Assembly (NCBI GenBank): GCA_009692425.1 | Contig: SHZF01000024.1 | Location: 1-57,012 of the forward strand | DNA length: 57,012 bases | From: Myxococcales bacterium | GTDB taxonomy: Bacteria; Myxococcota_A; UBA9042 | Direction: 5' to 3' | In this document: in pieces, positions 28,333-37,368 of the stretch | Numbering within the stretch: position 1 is the stretch's first letter | Layout: every line of letters starts with the position of its first letter | Notes under the pieces: generated by a model | What the model saw: only the letters and a program-made list of their open reading frames with translations | What the model was told of the DNA's origin: nothing | Database searches by the model: none | Translations under genes and position numbers: made by a program

Positions 28333-29523
28333 ATGACCCACGGGTGGCTGACGCCGCGCCCCTTCGCGGTTGCGGAGCGCTTGCTGCGGGGCGCGGTGGC
28401 CAATCGGCTGGGTTCCGCCGCGCAGGCCGCCGTTAGCATCGGGGAGCACAAATGGCAGGCCCACGCGGGGCGCACTGAACGCGAGCGGCAGGTGCTGGGT
28501 GTCGGGCCGTCGGCGCGCGTCCAACCGAGTCCCGGGCGGCCGATCGACGCGACGACCGCTTTCGACCTCGCGTCGCTGACCAAGCCGATCGCCACCGTGA
28601 CGCGCTGGGCGCAGGTCCTGTCGCGCCGGGGCGCTGACCTGCGGCTCGACGCGGCGCTCGACGACGTGCTGCCCGACGCACGCGGAACACCGCTCGGCGC
28701 CTCGACGTTGCACCACTTGCTCGGCCACGCGTCGGGGGCGCCAGCCTGGTTGGATTTCTGGTCGGCAATCGCTTCCTTGACCCCGCCGGAGCGAGCCGAC
28801 CGCGTGCGCAAGGCAGTGCTCGCCACGCCGCTCGACCGACCGGCCGGGGCCAAGGCCGTCTACAGCGATGTCGGCTACCTTGCCCTCGGGTTCGCGCTCG
28901 AGGCGCTAGACGGCCGGCCGCTCGACGACCAGTTCGCCGCCGAGATCGCCGCCCCGCTGGGTTTGCACCTCCACTTCCGGCGTCGCACTGCGGCGCTGCA
29001 AGAACCGCCGGGAGGAATCGCCGCCACGGAGATTGACCCTTCGCGCCGCCCGGACGGCCGCGCCCTGCGGGGCGAAGTGCACGATTCGAATGCCGCCGCG
29101 CTCGGCGGAGTGGCAGGCCACGCTGGACTCTTCGGGTCCGCCGGCGATGTCCTGACCTGGGCGCAGGCGTGGCTCCACCTGTTGCGCGCACCACCCGGTC
29201 GGCTGGCCGGGCCCTTGGGCATCGACCCTGCCGTCGCGCGGCACTTTGTCGCGACATCGGCCGCATCGAGTACGTCCTGGCGCCTCGGATGGGACACGCC
29301 CTCGCAGCCCGGCTCGACGGCCGGAGCGACGGCCCCGACGGACGCGATCGGCCACCTCGGGTTCACAGGGACAAGCATCTGGATGGCACCCAGCGCCGAC
29401 ACGTGTGCCGTCCTGGTCACCAACCGCGTCCATCCCTCCCGGCTGGACGTCGCGCGCATTCGCGACATGAGACCACGGTTTCACGACGCAGTGTGGGCGT
29501 CTGCGAGTGCGCTGGTGCGTTGA
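28333..29523 (+). CDS. Serine beta-lactamase-fold hydrolase (class C / EstB type)
   Basis: The 396-aa protein has SLTK (81-84) as the SxxK nucleophile motif, YSD (177-179) as the YxN-equivalent and HLGFTG near the C-terminus in place of KTG. This pattern is seen in class C beta-lactamase relatives, including esterases and peptide hydrolases, so beta-lactam resistance should not be assumed. No signal peptide is evident. It follows the M1 aminopeptidase by 10 nt, so the two form an operon. The SD is weak. ATG 28333 keeps the start next to the previous stop. Confidence 0.9.
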   Translation: MTHGWLTPRPFAVAERLLRGAVANRLGSAAQAAVSIGEHKWQAHAGRTERERQVLGVGPSARVQPSPGRPIDATTAFDLASLTKPIATVTRWAQVLSRRGADLRLDAALDDVLPDARGTPLGASTLHHLLGHASGAPAWLDFWSAIASLTPPERADRVRKAVLATPLDRPAGAKAVYSDVGYLALGFALEALDGRPLDDQFAAEIAAPLGLHLHFRRRTAALQEPPGGIAATEIDPSRRPDGRALRGEVHDSNAAALGGVAGHAGLFGSAGDVLTWAQAWLHLLRAPPGRLAGPLGIDPAVARHFVATSAASSTSWRLGWDTPSQPGSTAGATAPTDAIGHLGFTGTSIWMAPSADTCAVLVTNRVHPSRLDVARIRDMRPRFHDAVWASASALVR

Positions 29524-29641
29524 CCGCGGTTGCGGACCATGCGTATTCTCGCCCGGCGCGATGGCCTCCCGGTCCGCCTCACGGCGCGGGACCCGACGCA
29601 GCAACGGACCGATGCGGGGCGCTGCCCGCGGAGGAAGGCGT

Positions 29642-31195
29642 TTGTCGGACGCTCGGCCCATCACGAACATCACCGATTACGTCTGCAGCAACTGCTGGAA
29701 TTCGTTCAGTCGCAGCGATCCCGGCGTCCAACGCGGGAACTTGCTCATCTGTCCCCATTGCAGTCACAAGTTGCCGGTGGGGGTCGCGCAGGAAGGCCTT
29801 GCCGCCACCGTCATGGCCGCGGCCACCACACCCGACCGGGACTCCGACAACTACGGAGTATCCCAAATCCCGGAGACGAACGAGGGCTTTCCTGAACTGG
29901 ACGCCGACGTTCTGACCGACTGGCCCGCGGCAGGCAGCGAACAGGCAGGATTCGTGATGGGGGAAAGCGACGATTCGGCCGGGTTCTCGTTCGACGGACC
30001 CGTCGTTGGTCCCGATAGAGATTTCCGGACCCTGATGGACAGGGTCGTGCGCGCGCCGTCGTCCGTTCCCACGCTGACGCTCGACTCGTCCGGCGCCGAC
30101 TCGTCTGGGTTCTCTGGCGGCTCTGAGGGCTTCTTGGTCGGCGAGGAACTGGGCGCAGACACGCAAGAAAAAACGCCCCTCGAGACGGACTTCGACAGCA
30201 AAGGTAACCGCATCGTGGGCCGATTCAACCCGACCGATGGCGACCTCGACGGTCCCATGGTGCGCGAGCGTCGCCCGACGGCCGCGGCGGCAGACGTCGC
30301 CGCCAGTTTGTCCCCTGCGCTCAGCCACGACACGCCGCACGACAGTCTTGAACAGGAGTTTGCCGACTTGGCTGCCGCGTTCGGCATGAAGCCGCCCCCA
30401 GCGTCGCCGTCCTTGGGCGATGCGGGGGTCGTCGTCGGCCGCGATGGTGCCCCCCTTGCCGCGACGTTGGCCGGCGCCGCGGGAGCCGAAGCGGCCATTG
30501 TCGGCGGTGCGGAGGTCCTGCCCGGCGCCGACGAAGTCGAAGACGCGACCCTCGAGTTGCGCGACTGGAAACTCAAGGCAATGGGCCTCACCTACAATTT
30601 CCATGGACTGGACGCGTTGATCGGGTGGGCGACGAACAAGGTCGGACAATCGCTGGCGATGTCTAATGATGGCGTCGTGTGGCGCGACTTTGCGACGTTC
30701 TTCGAGGCGTACCGCTCTGGCGTGCCGGCAGGCAAGGCGTTCGAAGGCGCCGCCGATGCGAGTGCGGTCCCGGCTGCCGCGGCCTCCTCGGCCGCGAAGG
30801 CGGCAGTGGGGCGGGCAACGGGGACGATGAAGGCCGCTGCAGCCCCGAACGAGCCCGCCAAGGGCGGCGCGCCGCGGTCGCCGCTGCCACCGGGATTGGA
30901 CGACAAGGCTCTGGCCGGTGGGGAAGCGGTTCCTGCGACACCGACAGGTCGGATGCCATCGATCGGGGCCGCAGCGCGCGCCGCCTCCACGGCACCCACC
31001 CATGGCTCCTCGACCGGTGGCGGCAAGGCGCTCGGCCCCGCGACGTCGCCCTCGCGCCGCGCCCAACCGGCGGCGACGGCAACGGCGGCCTCAGGGCCCG
31101 CGGCAAAAGTCGCCGTGGCAGTGGTCGGCGCCGCCGTCGTCGTGCTCGCGGTCCTGCACGTCTTGCAGATCGTTCGGATTCCCGGCCTGCCGTAG
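29642..31195 (+). CDS. Zinc-ribbon protein with one C-terminal membrane helix
   Basis: The 517-aa protein begins with a CSNC...CPHC zinc ribbon (about residues 14-38), similar in pattern to MJ0042-type finger domains of myxobacterial envelope proteins. A long acidic, Ser/Gly-rich disordered region follows. A compact conserved-looking block (GLTYNFHGLDALIGWA, DGVVWRDFATFFEAY) is near 310-370, and an Ala/Pro/Gly-rich linker leads to a single hydrophobic helix (VAVAVVGAAVVVLAVLHVL) at the end. The tail-anchor orientation places the rest in the cytoplasm. TTG 29642 is preferred because GGAGG lies 7 nt before it. The family is unknown. It converges on the 31226 gene. Confidence 0.78.
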   Translation: MSDARPITNITDYVCSNCWNSFSRSDPGVQRGNLLICPHCSHKLPVGVAQEGLAATVMAAATTPDRDSDNYGVSQIPETNEGFPELDADVLTDWPAAGSEQAGFVMGESDDSAGFSFDGPVVGPDRDFRTLMDRVVRAPSSVPTLTLDSSGADSSGFSGGSEGFLVGEELGADTQEKTPLETDFDSKGNRIVGRFNPTDGDLDGPMVRERRPTAAAADVAASLSPALSHDTPHDSLEQEFADLAAAFGMKPPPASPSLGDAGVVVGRDGAPLAATLAGAAGAEAAIVGGAEVLPGADEVEDATLELRDWKLKAMGLTYNFHGLDALIGWATNKVGQSLAMSNDGVVWRDFATFFEAYRSGVPAGKAFEGAADASAVPAAAASSAAKAAVGRATGTMKAAAAPNEPAKGGAPRSPLPPGLDDKALAGGEAVPATPTGRMPSIGAAARAASTAPTHGSSTGGGKALGPATSPSRRAQPAATATAASGPAAKVAVAVVGAAVVVLAVLHVLQIVRIPGLP

Positions 31196-31225
31196 TGTGA
31201 TCGCCCGTCCGACGGCGCTCCCCGC

Positions 31226-32041
31226 TCACGGCGCGCAGATGCCAGCGTCGTTCGGGAAACTCACCCTACTGGTCGCCGTCAGACAGTAGCACTGCAGGCC
31301 TTGGGGGCACGCCGTCGCGGATACGGGCTTGCACGTGCAGGTGCGGTAGCACTTCTTGTCTTGCGTGTCGCAGACCAAGGGGGTGCTGTCGATCGCGCGG
31401 CCACAAACCGGCGCGGCTGCGGGGTCAGGGTCACAGGGTGCGCCCTCGCTGACCCCGCCATGTTTGGCACAGAACGTCACCTTCGTCGACACGGCGTAGT
31501 AGCAGCCGCGCGCGCCGACGCAGGGCTTCCAGTCGGCAAGGTTGCAGGCTCCCGTGTGCAGTGTGGGTCCGGCGTCGAGGTCGGCAGCCGCCGCATCCAT
31601 GGGTTGTGTATCGCCCGGCTTGGGCGCATCGGGCACATCGACCGAATCGACGAGTGGCGCCGCATCCGTGCCCGGGGCGCTGTCCGCCGGGGCCGCATCG
31701 GCACAGATGGGTGGGGAGCCGGCGGAAGAGCACAGCCCGCATACGCACGCGAAGCCTTCGAGGCAATCCGCCGCCGTGGCGCAACCATAACGCGCGTTTG
31801 CGTCGTGCGCGGTGCGACCGTCGCTGCAGGCCCACCCGCAAGCCGTCACCGCGACTGCCGTCCATGTCCACCCGCCTGCGCGGGTTAGGGCCCGAGCAAG
31901 AATTACCGACTCGACGGCTTTCTGCGAGTTGAATCCGGAAAGAATTTCGACACGGTCCCTTGTCGCTGGTTGGGCCGCCGAGTTCGCGGCTGAAGCCGAC
32001 TCACGGCAACACGAAGGCGATCGACTTGTTTTTGCACGCAT
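31226..32041 (-). CDS. Cys-rich putative lipoprotein with unresolved start
   Basis: The frame ends at 31226 and its C-terminal 190 residues are convincing. They include a Cys-rich region (ATAADCLEGFACVCGLC), an Asp/Ala/Pro linker, GACNLADWKPCVGARGCYY, and a C-terminal set of cysteines (CYRTCTC, CYCLT). A signal-like segment (GGWTWTAVAVTACGWAC) with lipobox-like VTAC precedes it. However, there is no ATG, GTG or TTG close before that segment. ATG 32041, 3 nt after the upstream stop, would add about 46 poor-looking residues; an in-frame ATT at 31903 would give an ideal lipoprotein signal. It resembles the other Cys-rich surface proteins of this window but lacks DGN repeats. The start is reported with low certainty. 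Confidence 0.6.
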   Translation of the reverse strand: MRAKTSRSPSCCRESASAANSAAQPATRDRVEILSGFNSQKAVESVILARALTRAGGWTWTAVAVTACGWACSDGRTAHDANARYGCATAADCLEGFACVCGLCSSAGSPPICADAAPADSAPGTDAAPLVDSVDVPDAPKPGDTQPMDAAAADLDAGPTLHTGACNLADWKPCVGARGCYYAVSTKVTFCAKHGGVSEGAPCDPDPAAAPVCGRAIDSTPLVCDTQDKKCYRTCTCKPVSATACPQGLQCYCLTATSRVSFPNDAGICAP

Positions 32042-32043
32042 CC

Positions 32044-33027
32044 TTACCAGCGCCACGCGACCTCCCACAGCACGCGGCCGCTGGACCCATCGTAGCTCGG
32101 GACCACGGCAGCGCGCGGCATCTCGGGTTCGGAGCGGCCCAGCCACAGCCACGCCCCGACTGTAGCGGCTCCGGCGCCGACGACGAGCAGGCCCGTGCCC
32201 CAGGCGCGGCGTGTGTCGTGCGCAGTCAACGCGGCATCGGCGTCGCGCTGGGTCACATCGAGGTAGCCCGTGGTGCCCGCCGCGCTCACTTTGCGACTGG
32301 CCGTGAGGCGGTCGTCGAAGTCGGCCCGTCCGCTGCCGGCCACGACATGCAGCGCGATGCCCGCCAGCACCAGCGCGCCGCCACCGCCCAGGCACGTGAG
32401 GGCCGCCACCGAACTGGCGGTGCCGTCGGGGGTGCGCACCCGCGCGAACAGGCCCGGGCGCCGCACGGTGGGGCGCTCAGCCGGGGCGTCGGCAGCGGTT
32501 GCCGTGGGCGTCGGAGCGGCGAGAGGTGGCTTGGCAAGAGGCGGCTTCGTGTCGGCCGGCGCTGCGGCCACGACCGGGTTCGGCACGGGGTGCTGGACCG
32601 CGCGCTGGGCGCGCTCGAGTTCTGTGCGGATTGCAGCAAGATGGCGCTCCGCGTCGCGCCGGCCCGCCACCGAGTCGGAGTCGTCGAACGTGTCGAGGCG
32701 CAGGTAGAGCTCGAAAAGGGGTACCGCCTCGCGCAGACGGCCGCCCTCTTGGTAGGCGCGCGCCGCATTGAACAGTAATGTCGGCTCAGGTACTTGCGCG
32801 TAGGCCTCCATGAACAGGGAAGCCGCTCCGAGGTAGTCCTTGACGTCCCAGCGGGCCCGCGCGTGCGCTGCGGTGGCGAGAGCCAGGGCCTCCTTGTCGT
32901 GCGGTGTCCCGGCTGTGGCTTCCGCGCTCCCCGCCGCGATCGCATGGCGTGGAACACTCGCGATCGCGATCGCCGAAGTACCGGCGCAGACCAAGGCGAG
33001 GAGGCGGGGCGATCGGGGCCAGTTCAT
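32044..33027 (-). CDS. Signal-peptide TPR-like membrane protein
   Basis: The 327-aa protein has a signal peptide (PRLLALVCAGTSAIAIAS, cleavage near AIAAGS). A short TPR-like helical region (about 45-135) has YLGAASLFMEAYAQVPEPTLLFNAARAYQEGG. A Pro/Ala linker is followed by two hydrophobic helices near 208-228 and 275-298. This layout is common in myxobacteria, often beside Ser/Thr kinases, but its role is not known. It is probably periplasmic and membrane-attached. ATG 33027 is the first convincing start. The 31226 gene follows closely on the same strand. Confidence 0.8.
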   Translation of the reverse strand: MNWPRSPRLLALVCAGTSAIAIASVPRHAIAAGSAEATAGTPHDKEALALATAAHARARWDVKDYLGAASLFMEAYAQVPEPTLLFNAARAYQEGGRLREAVPLFELYLRLDTFDDSDSVAGRRDAERHLAAIRTELERAQRAVQHPVPNPVVAAAPADTKPPLAKPPLAAPTPTATAADAPAERPTVRRPGLFARVRTPDGTASSVAALTCLGGGGALVLAGIALHVVAGSGRADFDDRLTASRKVSAAGTTGYLDVTQRDADAALTAHDTRRAWGTGLLVVGAGAATVGAWLWLGRSEPEMPRAAVVPSYDGSSGRVLWEVAWRW

Positions 33028-33097
33028 CGCATTGCAGCATCGCGCGAGCCCCGCGCGAGGTCAAATCAGCCCGGCCCGTGCGCAGACGCGCAGAAGT

Positions 33098-34279
33098 CTA
33101 CGCGACCGCCCGCACGACGGCATCGAGCAACCGTACGGCGCTTGGGGCCACTTGGAGGCGATCGCCGGCGAGTTCGACCGGCACACGCCGCGCTTGCGCC
33201 AACACCACCCGGGCGCGCAGGGCGTCTACCCGCGCCAGCCCCACGCGGTCGGCCAGTGCCACCAGATCGACGCCCTCAGACAGCCGCAGGCCCGTCATCA
33301 CTCGCTCGGTCAGGTGCGCGTCGAGGTCGATGTCCTCATGCAGCGCTTCCGCTACGCGCCCACCTTCGAGCGCGTCGAGCCACGCCTCGTGGTCGCGGAC
33401 GTTGCCGTAGCGAGTGCCGGCGTGGCGCGGGTCGTGCGTGGAAGCGGGCACGAAGCCGTGGGCGCCCATGCCGACCGCGAGCCAGAAATTGCCTCGCCAG
33501 TATGCGAGGTTGTGGCGCCCCTCGTGGCCGATCCGGGCAAAATTCGACACCTCGTAGCGTTGCAGGCCCCAGGGCGCGACCAAGCCGGGCAGCGCGTCGA
33601 GTTGATCGGCCTGCGCGTCCTCGTCCGGCCGAGCGGTGAGCCCGCGCTCGACGCGCACCTGCAAGGGCGTGCCCGCCTCGACCGTCAGCGCGTAGGCCGA
33701 CAGGTGCGGCACGCCGCTGTCGAGCACGCCCGCCACGTCGTGGGCGAGGTCTGCGGCGGTCTGCCCCGGCACGCCGAACATCAGGTCGGCACTCGCGCTG
33801 CGCAAGCGCCCACGTGCCAGCAACCGACCCAGGTCCGCCAACGTGGCGCGTGCGGCGGCCACATCGTGCACGCGATCGAGCCACCGCAGGCGCCCGGCGT
33901 CGAGAGACTGAATGCCGACCGACACGCGATGGATGCCCGCGGCAGCATACCCATCGAGATCACCCGCCTCGAGCACGCCCGGGTTCGCTTCGAGCGTGAC
34001 CTCGGCATCTGCCGCGAGGCCGCCCCAATCGTCGAGCCAACGCAGCACCGTGCCGACATGGGCAGGTCCCCACAGCGACGGAGTTCCCCCGCCGAAAAAG
34101 ACCGTCGCGATCGGGGCCGGCTCGAGCGTTGCGGTGCGCAGCGCCAGTTCCCGCAGGATGGCCCGTGTGTAGCGATCGCGCGGAATGTCGCGGACGGCGG
34201 CCGTAGCGAAATCGCAGTATGCGCAGCGCTTGGCGCAGTACGGAAAGTGCACGTAGACCGACCAGCATGAGGGGGTCAC
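33098..34279 (-). CDS. hemW: Radical SAM heme chaperone HemW
   Basis: The 393-aa protein has the radical SAM motif YCAKRCAYCDF (Cys15, 19, 22). The residue after the third Cys is Asp, not the extra Cys of coproporphyrinogen oxidase HemN, which points to HemW. Further HemW/HemN features are FFGGGTPSLW, TLEANPG, GIQSLD, LMFGVPGQT and YEVSNFARIGHEGRHNLAYW. HemW binds heme and delivers it to respiratory enzymes. GTG 34279 overlaps the upstream stop as GTGA and has AAGG 7 nt before it. Its cotranscription with a degenerate phosphoesterase-like protein is unusual. Confidence 0.92.
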   Translation of the reverse strand: MTPSCWSVYVHFPYCAKRCAYCDFATAAVRDIPRDRYTRAILRELALRTATLEPAPIATVFFGGGTPSLWGPAHVGTVLRWLDDWGGLAADAEVTLEANPGVLEAGDLDGYAAAGIHRVSVGIQSLDAGRLRWLDRVHDVAAARATLADLGRLLARGRLRSASADLMFGVPGQTAADLAHDVAGVLDSGVPHLSAYALTVEAGTPLQVRVERGLTARPDEDAQADQLDALPGLVAPWGLQRYEVSNFARIGHEGRHNLAYWRGNFWLAVGMGAHGFVPASTHDPRHAGTRYGNVRDHEAWLDALEGGRVAEALHEDIDLDAHLTERVMTGLRLSEGVDLVALADRVGLARVDALRARVVLAQARRVPVELAGDRLQVAPSAVRLLDAVVRAVA

Positions 34280-35631
34280 CGCCGCACCTTGCCCACTTCT
34301 GCCGGCAACGTACCCGGCGGCACGGCGCGCTCGAAGGTCGGACCCGCGAGCGTGTGCACGGTCACACGGCCGCGCGCTCCGATGTCGATCGCCGTCAGCG
34401 TGGCGGGCTGGCAACGCCCGTCGCCGGCCAGGTGCACGCAGCCCGCGTCGCTGGTGAGACCGATCGAAGCCAGCCGCACACCGCCGAATCGCCCGTCGAA
34501 CGCGACGCCCGACGCGGCCGACACCACCACCGAAACCGACGCCCGCATGGCATGCTCGTAGATGCGGTAGGCGCGGTCTGCAATGAGTTCGCCGTCTCGC
34601 AGCACGGCCAGCGGACGCGCGGTCCACAGGACGACGCTCGGATACGCCGTCGCCACTTGCAACGCCGTGCGCAGGCGCTTGAGCGCCGCTTCATCGATGG
34701 CGTCGGCGCGGGTGTCAAGGCTGACAATGGCGACATCGTTCCACGCCCAGATGCCTGCCGCCTGCCCCGATCGCTCGATTTCGACGAACCCACCTGGCCG
34801 GATCAGCGCAAGCGCCGGCAGGCCACCGTCGAGCGTCGTCGGCGCGTGGATCACCGCGGTGTCCGAGCCTCGCCCTTCCAGACGGCGTGCCACTTCCCAT
34901 GCGACGGGGCGCCCGCTCGCAACCACCACGGCGCCCGCCCCAATCCGCTGCGCTACCGACACCAGGAGTTCCGCATCGCCCGCGTCGTTGCCCGCACACA
35001 GCAAGCGCAGGCCGTCATGCGCCGGCCCCAGCGCAGTCGCTTCGGCACGTGCGCCCTCGACGTGCGCGATGTCGAGGCGCTCCACCGGCAACCGCAGGGA
35101 GACGACGATCGGCGGTCCCGCCGCAGCAAACGCTTCGACGGTGACATGGCGGTCCCGCACGCTCTCGGCAAACACGTGCTCGACGGCCGGCGCGGTGGCG
35201 GGTGGGCTGCCGTCTTCGAAATGCCAGACGAAGCGTTCGAACGCCACGGCGCCGGGCTCGATGTACAGGCGCACCCGCGTGTTGTCCCAAACGCGCAACA
35301 GCGCAGGCTCGGCCACGATGCGGAAGGCCGGCTCGGCCGGGCCCGATCGAATCGCTGTCGCCGCCGCCACGTTGTCGCCAGTTGAGACGCCCGCCGACCC
35401 GCCGGCTCGCGTGGCCGAGACTTCGGTAGGTGTCGTCACCGCATCGGTGCCAGACGCTGCGGCCGCCTTGGCGTCGGCGACGTCCGGCCGTTGCAGACCT
35501 GCCTCCGGTGTGGGCCGGCCCTGTGCAGGCACCGAACGGCGCGACCATGCGTCCAAGCCCACGAGCGTGCCTGCGCCGATCGCCGCGATGGTCGCGAGCC
35601 AGGTCAGGAGATGCGTACCGGAAACCTTCAC
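34276..35631 (-). CDS. Membrane-anchored protein with PKD-like and phosphoesterase-like regions
   Basis: The 451-aa protein has an N-terminal signal anchor (HLLTWLATIAAIGAGTLVGLD) and a Pro/Ala/Thr linker. A PKD-like beta region (FERFVWHFEDGSPP) follows. The C-terminal region has strand and helix spacing like calcineurin-type metallophosphoesterases: LLCAGNDAGDAELL, VVVASGRPVAWE, IVSLDTRADAIDE and VVLWTARPL. The metal-binding D-x-H, GD and GNH motifs are missing or altered, so it is probably catalytically dead. It is exported or anchored. GTG 35631 has GGAG about 10 nt upstream, and the stop overlaps hemW by 4 nt. The domain assignment is tentative. Confidence 0.68.
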   Translation of the reverse strand: MKVSGTHLLTWLATIAAIGAGTLVGLDAWSRRSVPAQGRPTPEAGLQRPDVADAKAAAASGTDAVTTPTEVSATRAGGSAGVSTGDNVAAATAIRSGPAEPAFRIVAEPALLRVWDNTRVRLYIEPGAVAFERFVWHFEDGSPPATAPAVEHVFAESVRDRHVTVEAFAAAGPPIVVSLRLPVERLDIAHVEGARAEATALGPAHDGLRLLCAGNDAGDAELLVSVAQRIGAGAVVVASGRPVAWEVARRLEGRGSDTAVIHAPTTLDGGLPALALIRPGGFVEIERSGQAAGIWAWNDVAIVSLDTRADAIDEAALKRLRTALQVATAYPSVVLWTARPLAVLRDGELIADRAYRIYEHAMRASVSVVVSAASGVAFDGRFGGVRLASIGLTSDAGCVHLAGDGRCQPATLTAIDIGARGRVTVHTLAGPTFERAVPPGTLPAEVGKVRR

Positions 35632-35737
35632 GTGCGCGCTGCTCCCGGGCTGTTCCGGCGCGCGCGATTGACCCTGCGCTCGCGGCCCGCGTAGTATCGA
35701 CCGCCCGCCGGTCAGGCCGCAACAGGAGACGTCGGCC
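35632..35737. promoter_or_regulatory. Divergent promoter region, 35631 / 35738 genes
   Basis: This is a 106-bp gap between divergent starts. AGGAG lies upstream of ATG 35738. No clear -35/-10 hexamers are visible. Confidence 0.35.
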
Positions 35738-37033
35738 ATGCGCCAGACCCGCTTTGCCCGCTCGTTGACCCGCTCTACGTCTCGCGTCGCCGTCCTCGTG
35801 ATGGGCGCCGTTGCCGGTGTCGTCGCGATCCCGACCACGGGGCACGCCGGCGAATGGGACGACCGCCAAAAGGACTGCCTCGCCAGCTTCGCCGAGCCCG
35901 CTAAGGCCGACGACAAGAAGCTGTTGGCGTGCGCGGACCTGTTTAGCGCCGAAGCCGGCATCGAGAAACTGTCGGGCGGCGAGAAGAAGTCAATCGAGAC
36001 GGGCCTGCGCTACATGTACGACAACGGCTCCGATGTCGCGGCGAGGCGGGCGCGCGAAGGCCTGTTCCGGCTCGACGTCCGCGTGCCGGTGCGGGCCAAC
36101 CGCGACGGCGGTGGGGCCAAGGAATCGGCACCCTCCGAGCGCAAGCGCTACGACCCGCAGGAGGCAAAAAGTGCCGACCGGGCCGAGTGCGACAAGCTGG
36201 CAAAGGACGGCGTCAAGCAAATCAAGGCCAAGAAGTTCGGCGCCGCGATCGGGTCGTTGGAAAAGGCGCTGCAGAAGGACGGGCGCAGCGAATTCGCGCT
36301 CTACAACATTGCCTGCGCCGAGGCGCACATCGACGGCAAGAAGCCGAAGGCGTTCGAGCACCTCCAAAACATGGCCGATCTCGGCACCGACGCGAGTGCC
36401 GAACGGCTCATCAAGGCGCGCACCGACCTGGACTTTGAAGACGTGCGCGACGAGTCGGAGTTCAAGCGGATCACCGGCTACGCCCGCATCCAGATCGTGA
36501 ACACGCTGGGCAAGTCGGGCGAAAAGGGCGTCGAGAACATCGAGAAGGTCTTGGTCGGCATCGGCCACCGCAAGCCCGACCACACCGAAGAGGACAAGTT
36601 GCTCGAGGCGCCGGTCATCGTGTTCAAGGGCCACAGCAAGGCGCAGGTCGCGCTGATCGCGGAAATCCTCGGCAACACGCAGACGCGCCTCGATCCGATG
36701 AGCGGCGAGTCGAAGTACGACATCATCGTGAAGTGGGGCTCGAAGGTGAACAAGGAGACGGGCAAGGCCGACTCCGAGGGCCCCGCCAACGTCGATGAAG
36801 CCATGGCGGACGCGCGCAAGTCGCAGAACAAGACCCTGGCCAAGCCCGAGGCGGCGATCAACCAGGTCAACAAGGTCGTCGATACGCCCAACCGTGTCGT
36901 GTCGAACGTCGAGGGCATGAAGAGCCGCGTCGAGATGACGGGCAACAAGATCAAGGGCGTCGGCGACAAGGTCAAGGCGTTGTCTGAGATGCCCGGCAAG
37001 CTCGAGGGTCTCACGAAGATCAAGGGTTTGTAG
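35738..37033 (+). CDS. Secreted Lys-rich TPR-like protein
   Basis: The 431-aa protein has a signal peptide (VAVLVMGAVAGVVAIPTTGHA, cleavage near AGEW). Short helical repeats follow, resembling TPRs: EALYNIACAEAH-type pairs near 185-225 (LYNIACAEAHIDGKKPKAFE), preceded by KQIKAKKFGAAIGSLEKAL. The later region has a beta-like stretch (PVIVFKGHSKAQVALIAEIL). A C-terminal Lys-rich coiled coil (KVKALSEMPGKLEGLTKIKGL) ends the protein. AGGAG precedes ATG 35738. It heads a plus-strand run of genes. The function is unknown, probably periplasmic. Confidence 0.82.
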   Translation: MRQTRFARSLTRSTSRVAVLVMGAVAGVVAIPTTGHAGEWDDRQKDCLASFAEPAKADDKKLLACADLFSAEAGIEKLSGGEKKSIETGLRYMYDNGSDVAARRAREGLFRLDVRVPVRANRDGGGAKESAPSERKRYDPQEAKSADRAECDKLAKDGVKQIKAKKFGAAIGSLEKALQKDGRSEFALYNIACAEAHIDGKKPKAFEHLQNMADLGTDASAERLIKARTDLDFEDVRDESEFKRITGYARIQIVNTLGKSGEKGVENIEKVLVGIGHRKPDHTEEDKLLEAPVIVFKGHSKAQVALIAEILGNTQTRLDPMSGESKYDIIVKWGSKVNKETGKADSEGPANVDEAMADARKSQNKTLAKPEAAINQVNKVVDTPNRVVSNVEGMKSRVEMTGNKIKGVGDKVKALSEMPGKLEGLTKIKGL

Positions 37034-37048
37034 GCCGAAGGGGCGGCT

Positions 37049-37312
37049 GTGATCGACTTCCTCGCGCAGGTCACCGCCGTCGAATGGGGCGTCGTGGCGC
37101 TCGCGACGTCGACGTGCCTGTTGGGTGCGCTGCTGCCGGCGATCGGCAACCTGCTCGGGGGGCTGTTTCTCGGCGAGGACCCGTTGCTGGAGCGTTGGAA
37201 GCATGCACGTGCCCTGCGCAGGCTCGAGGTACGGGCGGTGCGACAGCAGCGGCGCGACGCGAAACGGGCCGCCAAGGCCGCGAAGGCCGCAGGGAAAGGG
37301 CTCCGTCGCTAG
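37049..37312 (+). CDS. Small membrane protein with basic tail, 87 aa
   Basis: It starts at GTG 37049 with AAGGGG 5 nt upstream. One hydrophobic segment (about 13-42, LATSTCLLGALLPAIGNLLGGLFLG) is followed by a Lys/Arg/Ala-rich helical tail (RRDAKRAAKAAKAAGKG). The topology and composition are those of a real small membrane protein rather than a shadow. It lies 15 nt after the secreted TPR-like gene and 56 nt before maf. No function can be assigned. Confidence 0.62.
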   Translation: MIDFLAQVTAVEWGVVALATSTCLLGALLPAIGNLLGGLFLGEDPLLERWKHARALRRLEVRAVRQQRRDAKRAAKAAKAAGKGLRR

Positions 37313-37368
37313 GCCGCGGACCGCATCGCCCGCCAAGGACCGCCCGCGCTTTCCAAGGACCGCCAATC

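Noticed and set aside
26832-28853. 673-aa minus-strand ORF opposite the M1 aminopeptidase
   Set aside because: It is a shadow of the aminopeptidase and hydrolase genes, with no recognisable motif.
28333-29523. Antibiotic-resistance beta-lactamase
   Set aside because: There is no signal peptide, KTG is replaced by GFTG, and the neighbours are peptidases; it is more likely an esterase or peptide hydrolase.
31872-31960. AT-richer stretch considered as a tRNA or small RNA
   Set aside because: No cloverleaf or T-loop consensus could be assembled; it probably contains a promoter and the start of the 31226 gene.
33098-34279. Oxygen-independent coproporphyrinogen oxidase HemN
   Set aside because: The radical SAM motif lacks the additional Cys after the third ligand, as expected for HemW.
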